A stretch of 64,000 bases of DNA from Halichoerus grypus (Eukaryota > Chordata > Mammalia > Carnivora > Phocidae). Under the pieces are notes generated by a model that made no database searches, had not been told where the DNA came from, and saw nothing but the letters and a program-made list of their open reading frames with translations. Numbering within the stretch: the first letter of the stretch is position 1; every line of letters starts with the position of its first letter. The stretch covers positions 129,437,444-129,501,443 of the forward strand of contig NC_135719.1 of the NCBI RefSeq assembly GCF_964656455.1, read 5' to 3'. The position numbers and the translations under genes are program-made. Of the stretch, positions 33,661 to 46,399 are shown in pieces.

Positions 33661-36600
33661 TTAATTGCTTCACAAATATTTAATGATGACTGCCTACTGT
33701 GTAGAAGAATCTAGATAGAGATGGAAGGGTGAGTAAGACAGATGTATGCTGCCTGTCTTCATAGAGTGACATCATGGGAAGAAGGCATAAAACAAACCAA
33801 TTTCACAAATAAGTATTTAATCACAATCATGACAAGTATGATGGAGGACAGGATGCTAAGAAAACAGAAAGGAACCTGAGCTTATGTTCTGACCTGGGAG
33901 GATTTTCTTGAGGATTCAGTGTAGGACCTGGGCTATTTAAGATGAGAAGTTGGGGAGGCCAAAGAGGACAGGGGAAAGTATTCCAAGCAAAAGGAATAGC
34001 CTATGCTAAGGCCCTGCTACAGGGATCATACTGCATCATATTTCTCTGTCTTTGGTGTATGGTTTGGCTCTAAAGTCTGGAAATATACCAGATTTGACCT
34101 TGTGAAGTGACCCAGTTAATACTCACACTTGAAGGGCTAGCAGAAAGCCACTCAAAAGATTTCCCACAAGATGAAGCACCATCCCATTACTATGACAGAG
34201 CGGTACAGGACTGGTTGAATGGAAGTTTCCAAAACTGGGTTGAGTGGCATGACCATGTGGAGTAGGCTTCCTGTTCCCCAGTTCTGAGTACTCTTGACTA
34301 CCACCTCTGTAACATGCCAGAGGTACAAGTAATTTAGGGCAAAGCCTCAGAGACATGTGTGTAAGGACTGTTGGAAATACATTAATATACTGTGTTTATC
34401 ACAGTTTTGCACAGGACATTGAACTATGTTTGCTATTGAGTGACTAGTCACATTGAACAGATTGGACACTCTAATTGTCATGAATGTCCTGTCCCCGATG
34501 TCATGCAAACTGTCATGTATTGTAATATCAGGAAAACACTTAGTATGTATATATGCATCTAGGTTGCTGGACTTTACAGCCATTCTGTTTTTCATTCGTT
34601 TCCTCAGTAGAACACTAGTAATCAGAAATCAGTAATTTTAAAACTTCTGATTCTGGTTTTTCTTCTTGCCTGGTAGAAACTGTGGAGTTCAGTGGAAATC
34701 TTCCTGCAGTCTAATTAGGCTCTCTATTTAATTTTATAATACAAATTCTGAACCAGAAGCTGGAGATAATGTGCCCAATTCAATTCATATGTGTCAATTT
34801 CTTTTTAATTGTAATTCTTTTCTCTAGTTCTTCCCACTCTCAATGCCCAGGGAGAGCTGAGACTTGGATAATTATAAGACTTTCATGCCTACACTGTCAA
34901 TTACACCTCCTGCTTTAGGATTAAATTCATTTATTATTGTTCTGATTATTAGTAGTAATAACAGGCACCTCTCCCCAAACCTGGATGAATACTAGTTTTC
35001 ACAGTCTTTGCTTCCAAACTTAGCCTGCTTTAAGTTTTCACCCAGATGATTCCTTCCTCCTTAAATGGCATGGAACATTCAGTTTCCTGTGTTGCATTTA
35101 AATGCTATCTTAGATCATTCAGAAGACAAAGCTTTCTTAGAAGATTCTTCTTGGTATGAGGAGATGGTATATTTCCTTTGGGTAGGATTCACCCAACTAG
35201 TGAGTATCAGTGGAGCCTTCTCTTGGTAACAGGACTACAATTTTGACAAGTATTTGAACTGGCAAAGGACACCTATCAGCTATCCAATCTCTTCCTTAGA
35301 AAGGCTCCAGGTCCTAGGCCTCAAAAGCAATCATGGCTTTGACTCCCATGCTGACTCCAAAAGGAACACTTATTTTTCTGCCTTTTTTGATGGAGATGTC
35401 CCCACCACCATCACTAACAGAAGAACCACATGGTCCAACCAAGTTAAAAATGATATTGGCCCCTCAGCAACATGTTGATTCTTTCAAACTTCCTTCCCAG
35501 ACTTAAATCTCAATATATCTTCTGTGTTTAAAACTACATTTGTAGTAAGATCACCCACAGAGCTTAAGGAAAAAAGATCAGAGAGAGGCTTGGTGGGAGG
35601 TCAAGGCTTTTATTTTATTACCTTGCTGTTTATCTTTTTAGCAAATCAGAAGAAAGCAATGCAATTTAATTCTGAGCGTGTAAAATGTTTGTGTTTTAAG
35701 TTATAAATGTCTCTCAATAATACAGCTTTTGGAAATAATGCTCCATGGACTTTCTGGAAGACTATGATGGCTCATCACCAGGTTTAAGGTGCCCAGGCTA
35801 CTGTAGTGCCCTTTATTGTCTTGGTTTTGTTTTCTCACCAGGGCTCACTGATGTAATTTCTTAATCATCCCTATATTTGAATTATAGCCTCTAAGACCAT
35901 TAAACCTTTGCCTATGAAATGAAGGGCTCAGAAACTCAAAGAGTAGACTATCCTCCATGGGTCCAGACTCTCAGCTCACCCATTCAACCAACATGGGTGG
36001 AAAGAGTAGGGTGATTCCTGCCATGGACCAAACATTCTTCTAGACTTTGAGGTTGCAACAATTGTAATTGTTTATTCTAGTTCTTATGGAATATAAATTT
36101 TGGGTGCAGGAGTGGAAACTGTCAATAAATAAATAAGAGAATAGAGTATGCACTGACAAATGCTGTCAAGAGAATAAAGCAGGGAGATGTCCTAGAGGGT
36201 TAGTGGTGAGTGGGTAGCTACTTTAGGGACAGTCTCTCTGAAGAGGAAACAATGAAGCTGAAACACAAATGACAAGAAGACTCGGGCATATAAATTCTGG
36301 AGGAAGAACATTTATGACAGAGGGAATGGTTATGTGAAGGCCCTTGGTTGAAACACGTTGCGGGGGGGTTTGAAAGAAGATGAATAACAGAGATCTGGTA
36401 TGAGGTAAGGTCTGAGAGGTGGACAGGGACTTAATGATACAGGACCTATTACACCATGGAAAGGAGTTAGGATTTTATTAAAGTTCATTGACAAACTATT
36501 AAAATGTCTTAAATAGTGGAGCGGCATGATGTGATTTATGCTCTTTGAAGATCACTCTGGCTGCCATGTTAGAAAAGATTGTAAAGGAACAAGAGACAAG

Positions 36601-36740
36601 GCCTGGAAACCTGTTATGTGACTATTGCAACAGTTCAGGTAAGAGATGATAGTGGCTTGAACTAGGACAGCAACCAGATCCCCCCTAGGGCTATGCAATA
36701 ACCCAGCTTAATGGCCTTGTCCTGCATTACCCTGAACTCT
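33661..36740. other. Intron with decayed ancient repeats of unassigned family
   Basis: Segments at about 33667-33930 and 36020-36660 read like old mammalian interspersed repeats (for example GTGATTTATGCTCTTTGAAG, ATCACTCTGGCTGCCATG, GAGATGATAGTGGCTTGAAC), but I cannot name the family with confidence. The piece 34370-36000 appears unique. No exon recognised. Confidence 0.45.
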
Positions 36741-37694
36741 AAAACTCTGAAACTAAAACCCTTTAAATATCTCAATTCTCATACTTAAGTCCAGTTGCTG
36801 TCCTGCTTCAGTAAGTTTCCATTAGTCTATAAATTGCCCCTCATTATTGTCCTCAACTCCCTTCCCCCTCTGATTGTACTCATTCTATATCATTTCAAAT
36901 GGTTTCTACCCTTTCCCCAACTGGAATAATGCCTTCAGCCTCACCTTAGAAGACTTTGCTTTCCTTGATCTGCAACCTCCTCCTCTCTAATTTGATCATC
37001 ATCCTTTCAACCTCCCAATTCAGTTCTCTTCTTCACATCTGTACCATTGGGTTTCTGGTGTGACTTTTTTTTTTTTTCCAGAAGAAAATATTCATCAGTC
37101 ATGAGTTTCTTTGGCTTCCTCTACCTCTAAGTTTGCCCAGATCAGTGCTCACTTGAGAAGAACCCTTTCGTCCCCTCGTTCAAAATCTTGTGCTCATTGT
37201 CCTTCCACCCTGGCCTCTTCCCAAGCTTTTTGACATCGTTTATTGCCTACACTTTCCAGTGGTGCCATTAATATCATTCCTTCAGCCCGTAAATATATCC
37301 AGGGCTTTCCTATCTTAAAAGCAAAATTGAAATAATGAAAAACAGCCTTCTGTGAATCTGCTTCCTACCCCTTCCATCAGCTACCTACTGTCTTCAGATG
37401 AGGACACTCTGTTTCTGTCCCTCATGCTCAAATTGCCTGAGTTTAATACTTTCACTCATTTTCCTTTCTAAATAAATAATGGATATTTATTGCAGAGAAA
37501 AATCACAGTTATAGGAATTCTAGCCTCACCTTCCAAGTAGAATCATACTTATAAGGCTTTATAAATTTCCCACCCCTGCATTCTTTTCCTTTCTCATCTA
37601 CTAATATTTCTCACATGCAACAACATACTAGTCATAACCTACTAGAAATGTTGTTCTTTCTTCTTGGGAACATGTAACATGCTCAAGAGCATGC

Positions 37695-37835
37695 TTACTC
37701 ATTTATAAAATGAAGATAATAAAGATATCAACATTTCCATAGGGTTATTGAGAAGAAAAATGAGCTCATATATTTCAAATGCTTAGACTAGTGCCTGGTA
37801 TATAGTAAGCACTCAAAAAATGATAGCTATTAGTA
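37695..37835 (+). mobile_element. MIR SINE 3' part
   Basis: ATTTATAAAATGAAGATAAT, CATAGGGTTATTGAGAAG, AGTGCCTGGTATATAGTAAG and CACTCAAAAAATGATAGCTA are the MIR 3' half in sense order. Confidence 0.85.
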
Positions 37836-38370
37836 TCTTTATTGTCCTCTTTTACCCACTGTCTTTGCCTGGAAAAGTAGTAACTCCTCAAGACTCAGTT
37901 CAAATGCTGCCTCCATGGTGAATTACCCACCCTGTCAGTCACTTTGTGTCACAGCTAGCCAAGGGTTGGTGCTCTTATCCCAGTGCCTCCAGAGTGGTTT
38001 ACTTGTAGTGATGAACATCAATGCATACTTTATATTGGCACCTCTTCATGCTGCTCAGACAAGTAGATTGGGGTAGGGAGTTTAAGGACCTTCACCACGT
38101 TTTAAACAAGCAGTGGTTCGGCTTGCTGTTTAACACCAGAGCTTCCGGATACCCCATCTGTGCTGCTATGTGAGTCCAATATTGACTGATCAGTTAGATT
38201 CCTAGTGCATTTCCAAGTCTTCCTTCCCATTGAGATACTTCAAGCAGATATAAATAACCCATATATAAGTTACCTGAAGTAAAGAGGATTAAACCTGTTA
38301 TACTCTTCTCAATATTATCTGAGTATTTCAACCAAGCAGAGAGAAAGAATTCTTCAGAATTTTGTTCAGT

Positions 38371-38373
<3 letters not shown>

Positions 38374-38403
<30 letters not shown>
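38374..38403. repeat. (TG)n microsatellite
   Basis: Fifteen uninterrupted TG units. Confidence 0.97.
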
Positions 38404-38404
<1 letters not shown>

Positions 38405-39554
38405 CACATTTCTGTGTTTAGAGAATCAGAATTATATTAAATAAATGGTAAAAGTAGGGAGCTTTTCAATCATGTTTGAAACCCCATTTTGGAAAATATG
38501 TATAAGACACAGAAAACTTAAGAGTTAAAATATGAAGTGAGTTTCACTCTGTATGTTTCTATATCTATGATAGTGGAAGCCATAAAAAAACAGTATTTAT
38601 CTGTATATGTGTTCTATACCGATGTGATCTATCTCTCTAATTAGATAGTCAATTATTTTTAAAGAGCTGCAAATAAGCCCTATAAGACTGTCATAAATGC
38701 ATTCCATTTGGAAACATCTTGCAGATAAATTTTATTTTTATTCTTCCTACATCCTCCAGCAGCCTTAAAAGAACAACAACAAAAAATCTCACTACCCAAC
38801 TAATTCCAGAAACAGATCATTACTGCCTCATAGTATGTTAATCATACTTCTCATTCCTTCTCCTTCGACATCATTATGCTTTGGGATAGAAAAGGTGGGT
38901 GGTATGTGAGTCTCCTTGGAGAAATGAAGAGTTGGAGTAGACAGGTTTCTCAAGAAATATAATGTTATTTTCATGCAAAAAATCCCAAGTAATAAAAAGG
39001 GGCTTGAAAATGGTGAAAATACATGATATATAAGCAGAATTATTAATAAGAGCACTCTATCTTTTGCTTCCATAGGATTTTTCAAGATGTAGACAAATTG
39101 GAGGTAAGCCAGGCAGAAGCAACAGAATTGAATAGGGTAATTGAAGGAAAGACTTATGAAGAAAGATGAAAGGGGCTAAGTATCTGGAGTTTGGCTAAGT
39201 GACAACACAGAGGAAGTGACATTACAGACTACAGATAGTTGAAAGTGGCAGGCCACAAGCAGTACAAGGGATCACTTAGGTAAATGGAATGAAATCTGAG
39301 GGAGGGAAAATTTTAAACTCAATATCTGGATTCTGTTCCTGACTGAGAATTATTAGATTATAAAAGAGCTATCCCAGGGCCAACTGCTTGGATGAAGGCA
39401 AGAGACAGGGTGTGGTAGCATGAAATCGCTTATAGTTTACTAGATTCTGAGCAACTTGTTGCCAGGAAGTACTTCTTACTCATTTTTAATCCCTGGGATT
39501 TAACATATTAATAAGAACTCCACAGAGAGCTAAATCATGCTCAATTCAGTGAGA

Positions 39555-39720
39555 AGAAATTGGCTTTGGATGTAGACATCGAAGATTTTATGACATCTCT
39601 GTTGGTTTATTATTGTATGACCCTGAGCAAGTTACTTAACCTTGCTGAGACCCATCTGTAAAGTGGGTATTAATATCTACCTTATAGGATTGATATGAAA
39701 TTTACATGAGTCAACTTGAC
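39555..39720 (+). mobile_element. MIR SINE remnant
   Basis: GACCCTGAGCAAGTTACTTA, ACCTTGCTGAGACCCATCTG, TAAAGTGGGTATTAATATCT, ACCTTATAGGATTGATATGA: sense MIR core and 3' region. Confidence 0.85.
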
Positions 39721-39724
39721 ATCT

Positions 39725-39952
39725 CCTTTTACCTATTTAGCAGCTACTAAGTCCACCCCTCCTCCCCACCGTCACTGCCATTGTCTTGTTACTTTACTAG
39801 TTTCATAGATGGTATCCTGGACTCCAGTCCTGCCCATTGTCAGTAGTTCCCATAGAGCGGTCAGGGTAACGTTTTGCAGAGCTTGTCTGAATGAGCCATC
39901 TCTTAGCTTAAAACTGCCACTCCTTGCCTTCAGGGTTAAAAGTGACCTCTCT
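39725..39952 (+). mobile_element. LINE L2, 5' piece, interrupted by a CAN-SINE
   Basis: CCTGGACTCCAGTCCTGCCC, AAACTGCCACTCCTTGCCTT and CAGGGTTAAAAGTGACCTCT are L2-type sequence that continues beyond the SINE at 40147. Confidence 0.7.
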
Positions 39953-40146
39953 CTTTTTTTTTTAAGATTTTACTTATTTGTCAGAGAGAGAGAGAGAGTG
40001 AGCACAAGCAGGGAGAGCTACAGGCAGAGGGAGAAGCAGGCTCCCTGCTGAGCAGGGAGCCCAACATTGAACTCGATCCCAGGACCCTGAGATCATAACC
40101 TGAGCCAAAGGCAGATGCTTAACCAACTGAGCCACCCAGGCATCCC
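39953..40146 (-). mobile_element. tRNA-derived CAN-SINE inserted in L2
   Basis: Reverse orientation: T-run, AAGATTTTACTTATTTGTCA, GA-rich stretch, GGCTCCCTGCTGAGCAGGGA, inverted head GAGCCACCCAGGCATCCC. The duplication is AAAGTGACCTCTCT (39938-39951) versus AAAGTGATCTCTTT (40147-40160). Confidence 0.95.
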
Positions 40147-40620
40147 AAAGTGATCTCTTTAGAATGGCCTACTGCCTTCTTCCCAGTTCCAATTCCTATT
40201 ACCCCACTCCTCGCACATAATGCTTTAGCCATGCTGACTTGCTTGTCAGAATGAATTCCCAAATGAACTTTCTCCTTTTATGCCATAAACATGCTGGTTT
40301 CTCTGCTGAGAACCCAATCTCTTAATCTTTCTTTATTCCCCCCAAAAAAACCCAGCTCAGATTTTACCTCATTGGGTATATCTTATCTAGGATCCACATA
40401 CCTCTCCATGTGTTTCCATAGTAATGGAACTTATCATTGTCCTACTATTAATTCTGTATTGTAATTGTCTTTTTACATCTGCCTCTCCTAAGAGACTTTA
40501 GGCTTCATGTGGGCAGATACTTAGATTAGTGCCTTCCTTGGCATTCAACATAATTTTTTAAAATAATAATGGACAGATGGGTGGAAGAATGGGTGGAGTG
40601 TAACAAAATACCTGGAATAT
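40147..40620 (+). mobile_element. LINE L2, 3' piece
   Basis: Continues the L2 read before the SINE: TTTAGAATGGCCTACTGCC, GCTTTAGCCATGCTGACTTG, CTCAGATTTTACCTC, AATGGAACTTATCATTGTCC, TCTGTATTGTAATTGTCTTT, CTAAGAGACTTTAGGCTTCA. Confidence 0.78.
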
Positions 40621-42134
40621 AAGAGATCATCAGTTAATGTCCGTTCTCTTCCTATGAGGTGTTGAAGTAAGGAATATCCACTGGTTGTCTCTAATAACCG
40701 TGGTCTTGAATGAGTTTAATTCAGAGTTATTTGTATGTATTGATACCTATACAATCCACCCCTGTCCACCACATTGGGAAGATATTGCAGTCTAGCAGGA
40801 AAGCAGGAATCTGGGAGACCTGTGGTGTATGTCAGCACATATCAGAGAGAAATATGTCAATATAGGAACCTTGAGGTAATATTTGAAAATAGCCTAGATA
40901 AATAGGTAAATACAGATAAGTGTTTATAAGTAATGACAGATCCTCATCTTTACGATGAGATGCTTTGTGAATTCTGGGAGCCTGATTGAAGAGAGATGGA
41001 AATGAGGGCTAAGGGGACTAAAATGGGAAATACAAGGAGGAATAGGGGAGAGAGAGACAAAAACCAAACCTTTCCCTTTACACATTCCTTCTCCCTCTCT
41101 GGTGCTTGCCCATTGCCCAGTTGCTTGACCTTAAGACACATGGCCAGCCCCCCTTGTCTAGAGATTGCCCTAATTGTTGAGTGCATTGTAGCATTTCAGA
41201 TGATCGATTGCTCATGCCAAGAGCAGAATGTTAAGATTCATGAAATTCGAATCCACTCCATTAATAACCTGAGCAGGGTTCTCATTCCTCCTTCCCTTTT
41301 GTTCTCCCTGTTGCCAAGTCTCCATCCTCACTCTTCTGTGTATATGTGTGTAAGGGAGACAAATGAACTTCAGACACAGCAATGAATTGCCACCAAAAAG
41401 TGCACCCCAGGGTCTTCCATGTCCCTTTGCAGTCGTGTGATAAATTGCCATCTTTAGAATTAATTGTTACCTTCTCAGGAAGTGTTTATACTCATTTTTG
41501 TCTCTTTACTGGTTCACTAGTGAACCTCTAAGACAGAGCCAAACTTTCTTTTCCTCTCTGAGGAGCTTGCTATGAGGTAAGAACGCTAGTTGGTGGAGCC
41601 AACGGGGGGAGTGGTGTTTCCATGTTGGACTCCAGCATGCAAATGTAGTGTAGACATGGGCCATGTCATCTCAAATGCCTTTTTTTGATAGAATAACTCA
41701 TTTTTCTTTTTTTGGCTCTGAGTTCAAATTTCTATGCTATTTTACTCCGAGCTAGATCTCCCAGGCTCAGGGAAGGAGAAGTATTCTTTCAGCGACACAC
41801 TTTTCTTTGTCAGATTGCTGCTATGTTCAAGAGTTGAAAGAAAATGAACTATTTCTCTGGCACCTCTTTACAAACATTACTAAGACTGCTCAGGTTTACA
41901 CAGGAAGCACTAACAAAAGTGGCTCAGCCCTTACCCTGTCCTCAGAGATAAGTTGCTTAAAACAGTCTGCGTAAAATATGGCTCTTGATGGGCCCATGGG
42001 TGAGAATGAACTTGAGCTATGTTTGTGCTACACTTTTATTGACATCCTGTCTCTCTAAGCCATAGAGATCCGGAAAGGTTACAATATACTCTTTTCAAGA
42101 GGCACCTCTATTATGGCTATGAATGTAATATATT
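40621..42134. other. Intron, unique
   Basis: No repeat or exon recognised. A 129-codon open frame at 40996-41385 has no domain, no suitable splice context and an overlapping antisense frame, so it is not called. Confidence 0.5.
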
Positions 42135-42310
42135 CAGTGGTTCTCAGTCAGGGATGGTTTTCACTCCCCTGCCCCCCAAGGGAAATTTCAGCAATGTCTG
42201 GAAATGTTTTTGGTTGTCCCAGTTGGGGTAGGGAGAGCATGTGGATGTGCTACTGGTATCTAATTAATAGGGACTACAGATCCCACTACACATCCTGTAA
42301 TGTACACTAA
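42135..42310 (-). mobile_element. MER20-type hAT-Charlie DNA transposon
   Basis: Starts CAGTGGTTCTCAGTCAGGGA, then GGGAAATTTCAGCAATGTCT, GGAAATGTTTTTGGTTGTCC, GTGCTACTGGTATCTAATTA and CACATCCTGTAATGTACAC, the reverse complement of MER20. The 42113-42310 open frame is this element. Confidence 0.85.
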
Positions 42311-42898
42311 CTGTGGAAAATGTAAATCAAGTAAATCTCTGTGTCCTGCCTGATATGTTATGGGAGATACTCAAAAAGTATAAATTATGACTTCTATTCT
42401 CCAAGCATTAGGGATAAAAACAATTTTTGTTTACTTCTGAGCTCTGACTATATGCAAAGCTGTATAGTAACTACAAAACAAGGGCATAGCCGTGCCCTTG
42501 AGGGTCTTAGAGTCTACTGGAGAACTAACACAGATGTACCAAGACTGAGTGACATCAGACATGCTTAAGTTCAGTACTGAATTTGATGATATAGTGAAGG
42601 CTAGAAAGGTTTAAGAAGACCTAATGGAGAAAGGAATTTGCCCAGAACCTTGAGATGACTAAATGAGGAAGCAGAGAGTTAGAGTTGACCATGATGGTGC
42701 ATGGAAGAGGGAAGAGGGTAGATAGAGCCTTGGATGAGGAAGACGAGCCCAGTTCCTTGCATTCATTGTCAAACCTTCAAGCATTGCCTGGCAAGTGCCG
42801 GTTGCAGAAGTTGCAGAACTACTTGGGAGATCAAAGAGGAAATGTCTATCTGGTTTTCAAGTCTTTTCAGGACTGTTTTTTAAAATAAATATCTTTGG

Positions 42899-43081
42899 GA
42901 TGCTGGGTGGCTCAGTTGTTTAAGCAACTGCCTTCGGCTCAGGTCATGATCCAGTCCTGATTAGGCTCCCTGCTCAGCGGGGAGTCTGCTTCTCCCTCTG
43001 ACCCTCCCCCCTCTCATGCGCTCGCTCGCTCTCTCTCATTCTCTCTCTCAAGTAAGTAAATTAAAAAATAAATAAATGAAT
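42899..43081 (+). mobile_element. tRNA-derived CAN-SINE
   Basis: Head GGATGCTGGGTGGCTCAGTT, CTCAGGTCATGATCCAGTCC, CCCTGCTCAGCGGGGAGTCT, CT-rich stretch and A-rich tail. The duplication is AAAATAAATATCTTTGG (42882-42898) versus AAAATAACTCTCTTTGG (43082-43098). Confidence 0.95.
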
Positions 43082-43098
43082 AAAATAACTCTCTTTGG

Positions 43099-44589
43099 TC
43101 TTGAAAAAATGGGTAAACATAGGATTGCAGGCCAAGAAATTGAGAACTCCTGAGGGACTTTTGCATTGACCCATGTCTGAGAATTTCCATCTTGCAACAC
43201 AAGACAAGGTAGCAATGACAAGTGAGCTTGGAAGACAGTCAGTCTTTGATGCTCCCTTTGTTTTTGATTAGCAGAAGTGAGATTTTAGACACACAGACCA
43301 TAATGTGAGTTTCTTAAGGACCCCTGCAATGAATCAGTGAGTGTGTGACTTGCTTCTGTCTCTTAGTCAGGCATATCCCCTGACTATTCTTCTTTACTTC
43401 CAGCTCCCATTGGCTGTCAGGTAGGAGTGTGACTTTACAGAAGGACTATAAGATTGCAAGTAGAGACTTGAATTCCATTTTTTATTCTCCACTAACTAGC
43501 TGAGTGACATTGCTCAAAACCGCCAGTGTAGAGATTGGGCTGGTCTAGGTCATGTTCAGCTCTAACCTTATATACCTATTCCCTCATTGACTTTCCTGTT
43601 CCATTCAAAGAGGTTAAAGAAAATGCATATCCCAGGCACATTTTGTGATCTCTCAGTGAAATGTTGAAATGAGCGATGTCAGCAGCCTTATGTTCTCACT
43701 AATGGTCTGATATACCTTATGAGTAAACAATACCAGTTTCTGTTACTGGATCTCATTCACAGCATACTTATAGTCCTAACTCTGCAGTGTTTTTTTTTGA
43801 GATTCTGGAAGGGGAAAAGTGACTGTGTAGTTGTTTGCTAACATCTGGGTACACTTTTTGCACATGGGTATAGCCCCAAGGAGAATTGTTCCAAGGCAGG
43901 GAGCTAATCTGATTCATATCTCTATCTGGAGGCACTTAAAGAAACTGTCAGATGGTTCCCACAGTGACAAATTTGAGTCCCAGAGAGCTTGCAGAAGTGG
44001 AGTGAGTTCAGCCACATTTGGGGGAAAATTCCTATCTTTCAAGGGAAAGACTCCTGCAACATTTTTGCCAGTCTCTTTACATTTGTAGCACAGAACCCAC
44101 GGAAGGAGGCCAAACTTTTCTATTTCTCTTGTTTTCTGATTTGTTTATTTAAAAAGGCAAATTTTTAATGGAAAGTCAGTCATGTGACTCAGAGACCTAG
44201 CTGTCAGGCCTCAGCAAGGGTTTGCTTTAAAATGTCTCTCAACCTGAGTTCAGTTTCAGAACCTGAGTGATAGCTGCCTGGGAAGTATTGGAGTAGTTTT
44301 CTCTATGCTAAAATTGGCATGCTCTGTCTGGGTAAGAGTATTTGATTATAGAACTGCTTCCACATAACTTCATTCTCTGATGATAATTCACCTAGAAAAA
44401 AAATTTTTTTAATGCTCTCCTTGCAACTCTTGTATGTTGACCACAACATATCCATTGAACAAAAAGACTGATATGTTGAATCAGAAGTGCACAGAGTTGC
44501 TCTTTTAATTGACTTGTACAAGTTAGTTGCTCAGTGCTAAGTGAAGAGTTTGTAATGACTTAAATCTGAATTATCTATTGAGTATAACA
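43099..44589. other. Intron with one MIR remnant
   Basis: A sense MIR is likely at 43455-43560 (CCACTAACTAGCTGAGTGAC, TTGCTCAAAACC). The rest appears unique. Open frames are unsupported. Confidence 0.45.
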
Positions 44590-44770
44590 AATCACTTCCA
44601 TGAGCAGACTATTCACTAAGTACCCTGCATGAAGCTGAGAGCTTTACATACACTGTACTATTATTCCCTCAGTTTACAAGTGAGGAAAGCAACGTGTAAG
44701 TCAAATGATGTGTTGAAAGCCCAGGGGAATAAATGCCTTTTGCTTAACCCCTTGTTGAATATCTCTTCAG
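44590..44770 (-). mobile_element. MIR SINE remnant
   Basis: GAGCTTTACATACACTGTAC followed by CTCAGTTTACAAGTGAGGAA and AAGCAACGTG matches reverse MIR. Confidence 0.65.
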
Positions 44771-44852
44771 GCTTTGGAATGCAAAAAATTAAATACAGTC
44801 ATTGTTGTTCTCTGAAGACTCAGGTTCACGGAGTAGAACAGTCTCATCATTG

Positions 44853-45035
44853 CGATGGGTGGCTCAGTCAGTTAAGCATCCAACTCTTCATTCCAGCTCA
44901 GGTCATGATCTCAGGGTCCTGGGATCAAGCCCCGTGTCAGGCTCCACACTCAGCGTGGAGTCTGCTTCTCCCTCTGCCCCTCCTCCTGCTCTCTCTCTCT
45001 CTCTCAAATAAATAAAATCTTTAAAAAAAAAAAAA
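44853..45035 (+). mobile_element. tRNA-derived CAN-SINE (head slightly truncated)
   Basis: GATGGGTGGCTCAGTCAGTT, CTCAGGTCATGATCTCAGGG, GTCAGGCTCCACACTCAGCG, CT-rich block, AAATAAATAAAATCTTT and poly(A). The first few head bases are missing and I could not define a duplication. Frames crossing it are not genes. Confidence 0.94.
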
Positions 45036-45129
45036 GTAAATACACACAAGGTGGATGACAAAGGGAAAGAGACTGCCTTGAGGTCAAGAGACCTTTGTCC
45101 ACTTCTAACATAAGAAATTATGTGACTGG

Positions 45130-45260
45130 CAAGATTATGCTGTTTCTCCATTTGCAGGGCTGCTGGGAAAATAAAAGTAATTTACATAAAGTGCCTAGCA
45201 TAGTGTCTGGCAAATTGGAATTGTTCAACATGTATTGCTGGTATTATTTTTGGTACTGAT
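45130..45260 (+). mobile_element. MIR SINE 3' part
   Basis: CATAAAGTGCCTAGCATAGT, GTCTGGCAAATTGGAATTGT, TCAACATGTATTGCTGGTAT follow the MIR 3' end. Confidence 0.65.
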
Positions 45261-46022
45261 ATTATTTAGCTGTATAAGCACATAGCACTGAAGAAGATGA
45301 AACAAAGTCTGCACTGATATTATAGCATTCCTAGATATTTGTTGCCTAAAATAGATTTCTGATCAACTTAGCATTTGCCGCTTTCTACTTTCAGTATATT
45401 AAAAAATCAATATTTAGTCTTTGTCCCCGGTTCTTGGCACAGAGCTCCTAAAACCTTGGAATTAAATTAAAGGAGTATCGTTTGTTATTCATAGCAAGTC
45501 TCTATGGGTAACACCTGAGTGTAAGCTCAAGCAGGGACTGTGAAGGGTACCCTAGATAACCTCAGGATGGGGCTTGTCTCCAGAAAGACCAGGTCATTGG
45601 GAGGTGGGAATTTTCAGCCCCAGCCATGAACTTCAGGGAGGGAGGAGATGGCGTGGGACTGAAGATGGAGTCTATAAATACCCTGAAACAATGAGATTCA
45701 GAGAGCTTCTGACCTGGTGAACACAGCCATGTGCTGGGAGGGTGATGTACCCCACCTCTACGGGGACAGCCACTTTTGCACTCAGGACACTTCTGGACCT
45801 TATCTTATGTACCTCTTCATCTAGCTGTTCATTTGTATCCTTTATAGTAACTGGGTAAACATAAGTGCTTTTCTGAGCTCTATGAGCCATTTGAGAGGAT
45901 TATCAAACCTTAAGCCTTATGGTCTCCGATGCTAGCTTGGAGCATGTGTCAGAATCGAGGTGGTGTCTCAGGAATTGGAGAATTGGTCATTGGTGTTGAA
46001 AAATACCCCCCGCAAAAAAAGA

Positions 46023-46242
46023 GGGCACCTGGGTGGCTCAGTCGGTTGAGCGTCTGCCTTTGGCTCAGGTCATGATCCCAGGGTCATGGGATTGAGCCCC
46101 ATGTCAGGCTCCTGGCTCAGCGGGGAGCCTGCTTCTCCCTCTCCCTCTGCCTCTCCCCCCTCCTCAAGCTCTCTGCTCTCTCTCTCTCTGTATCTCTGTG
46201 TCTCAAATGAATTAAAAAAAAAATCCTAAAAAAAAAAAGAAA
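46023..46242 (+). mobile_element. tRNA-derived CAN-SINE
   Basis: GGGCACCTGGGTGGCTCAGT, GGTTGAGCGTCTGCCTTTGG, AGGCTCCTGGCTCAGCGGGG, long CT-rich region and A-rich tail. The duplication GAAAAATACCCC is at 45998-46009 and 46243-46254, exact; the intervening 46010-46022 is a short A-rich leader. Confidence 0.95.
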
Positions 46243-46340
46243 GAAAAATACCCCAGACTACCAAATTACGAATGAAACCACAATAACAGTATAGTCTATT
46301 TAAACCTTCAATTGTTTGACTTCTGGCTAATTGCAATTTT

Positions 46341-46386
46341 TTTTTTAATTTTATTATGTTATGTTAGTCACCATACAGTACATCAA
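46341..46386 (-). mobile_element. Extremely truncated L1 insertion (46 bp) with perfect 13-bp duplication
   Basis: Only the last 40 or so bases of the carnivore L1 3'UTR are present (ATTATGTTATGTTAGTCACC, then ATACAGTACATCA), after a T-run. The flanks TAATTGCAATTTT at 46328-46340 and 46387-46399 are identical. The same 3'UTR end is seen at 23115-23160. Confidence 0.9.
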
Positions 46387-46399
46387 TAATTGCAATTTT

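Larger units (their letters stand above)
36741..39724. other. Intron with MIR/L2 remnants and a TG tract
   Basis: A pyrimidine-rich decayed segment at 36740-37450 may be an old LINE but cannot be assigned. A MIR 3' end lies at 37695-37835, an L2 piece near 37865-38000, (TG)n at 38374-38403, and a MIR at 39555-39720. The remainder is unique with no exon. Confidence 0.5.

Noticed and set aside
40996..41385. 129-codon open frame
   Set aside because: Low-complexity Leu/Ser-rich product, antisense overlap, no family resemblance, no exon-like borders.
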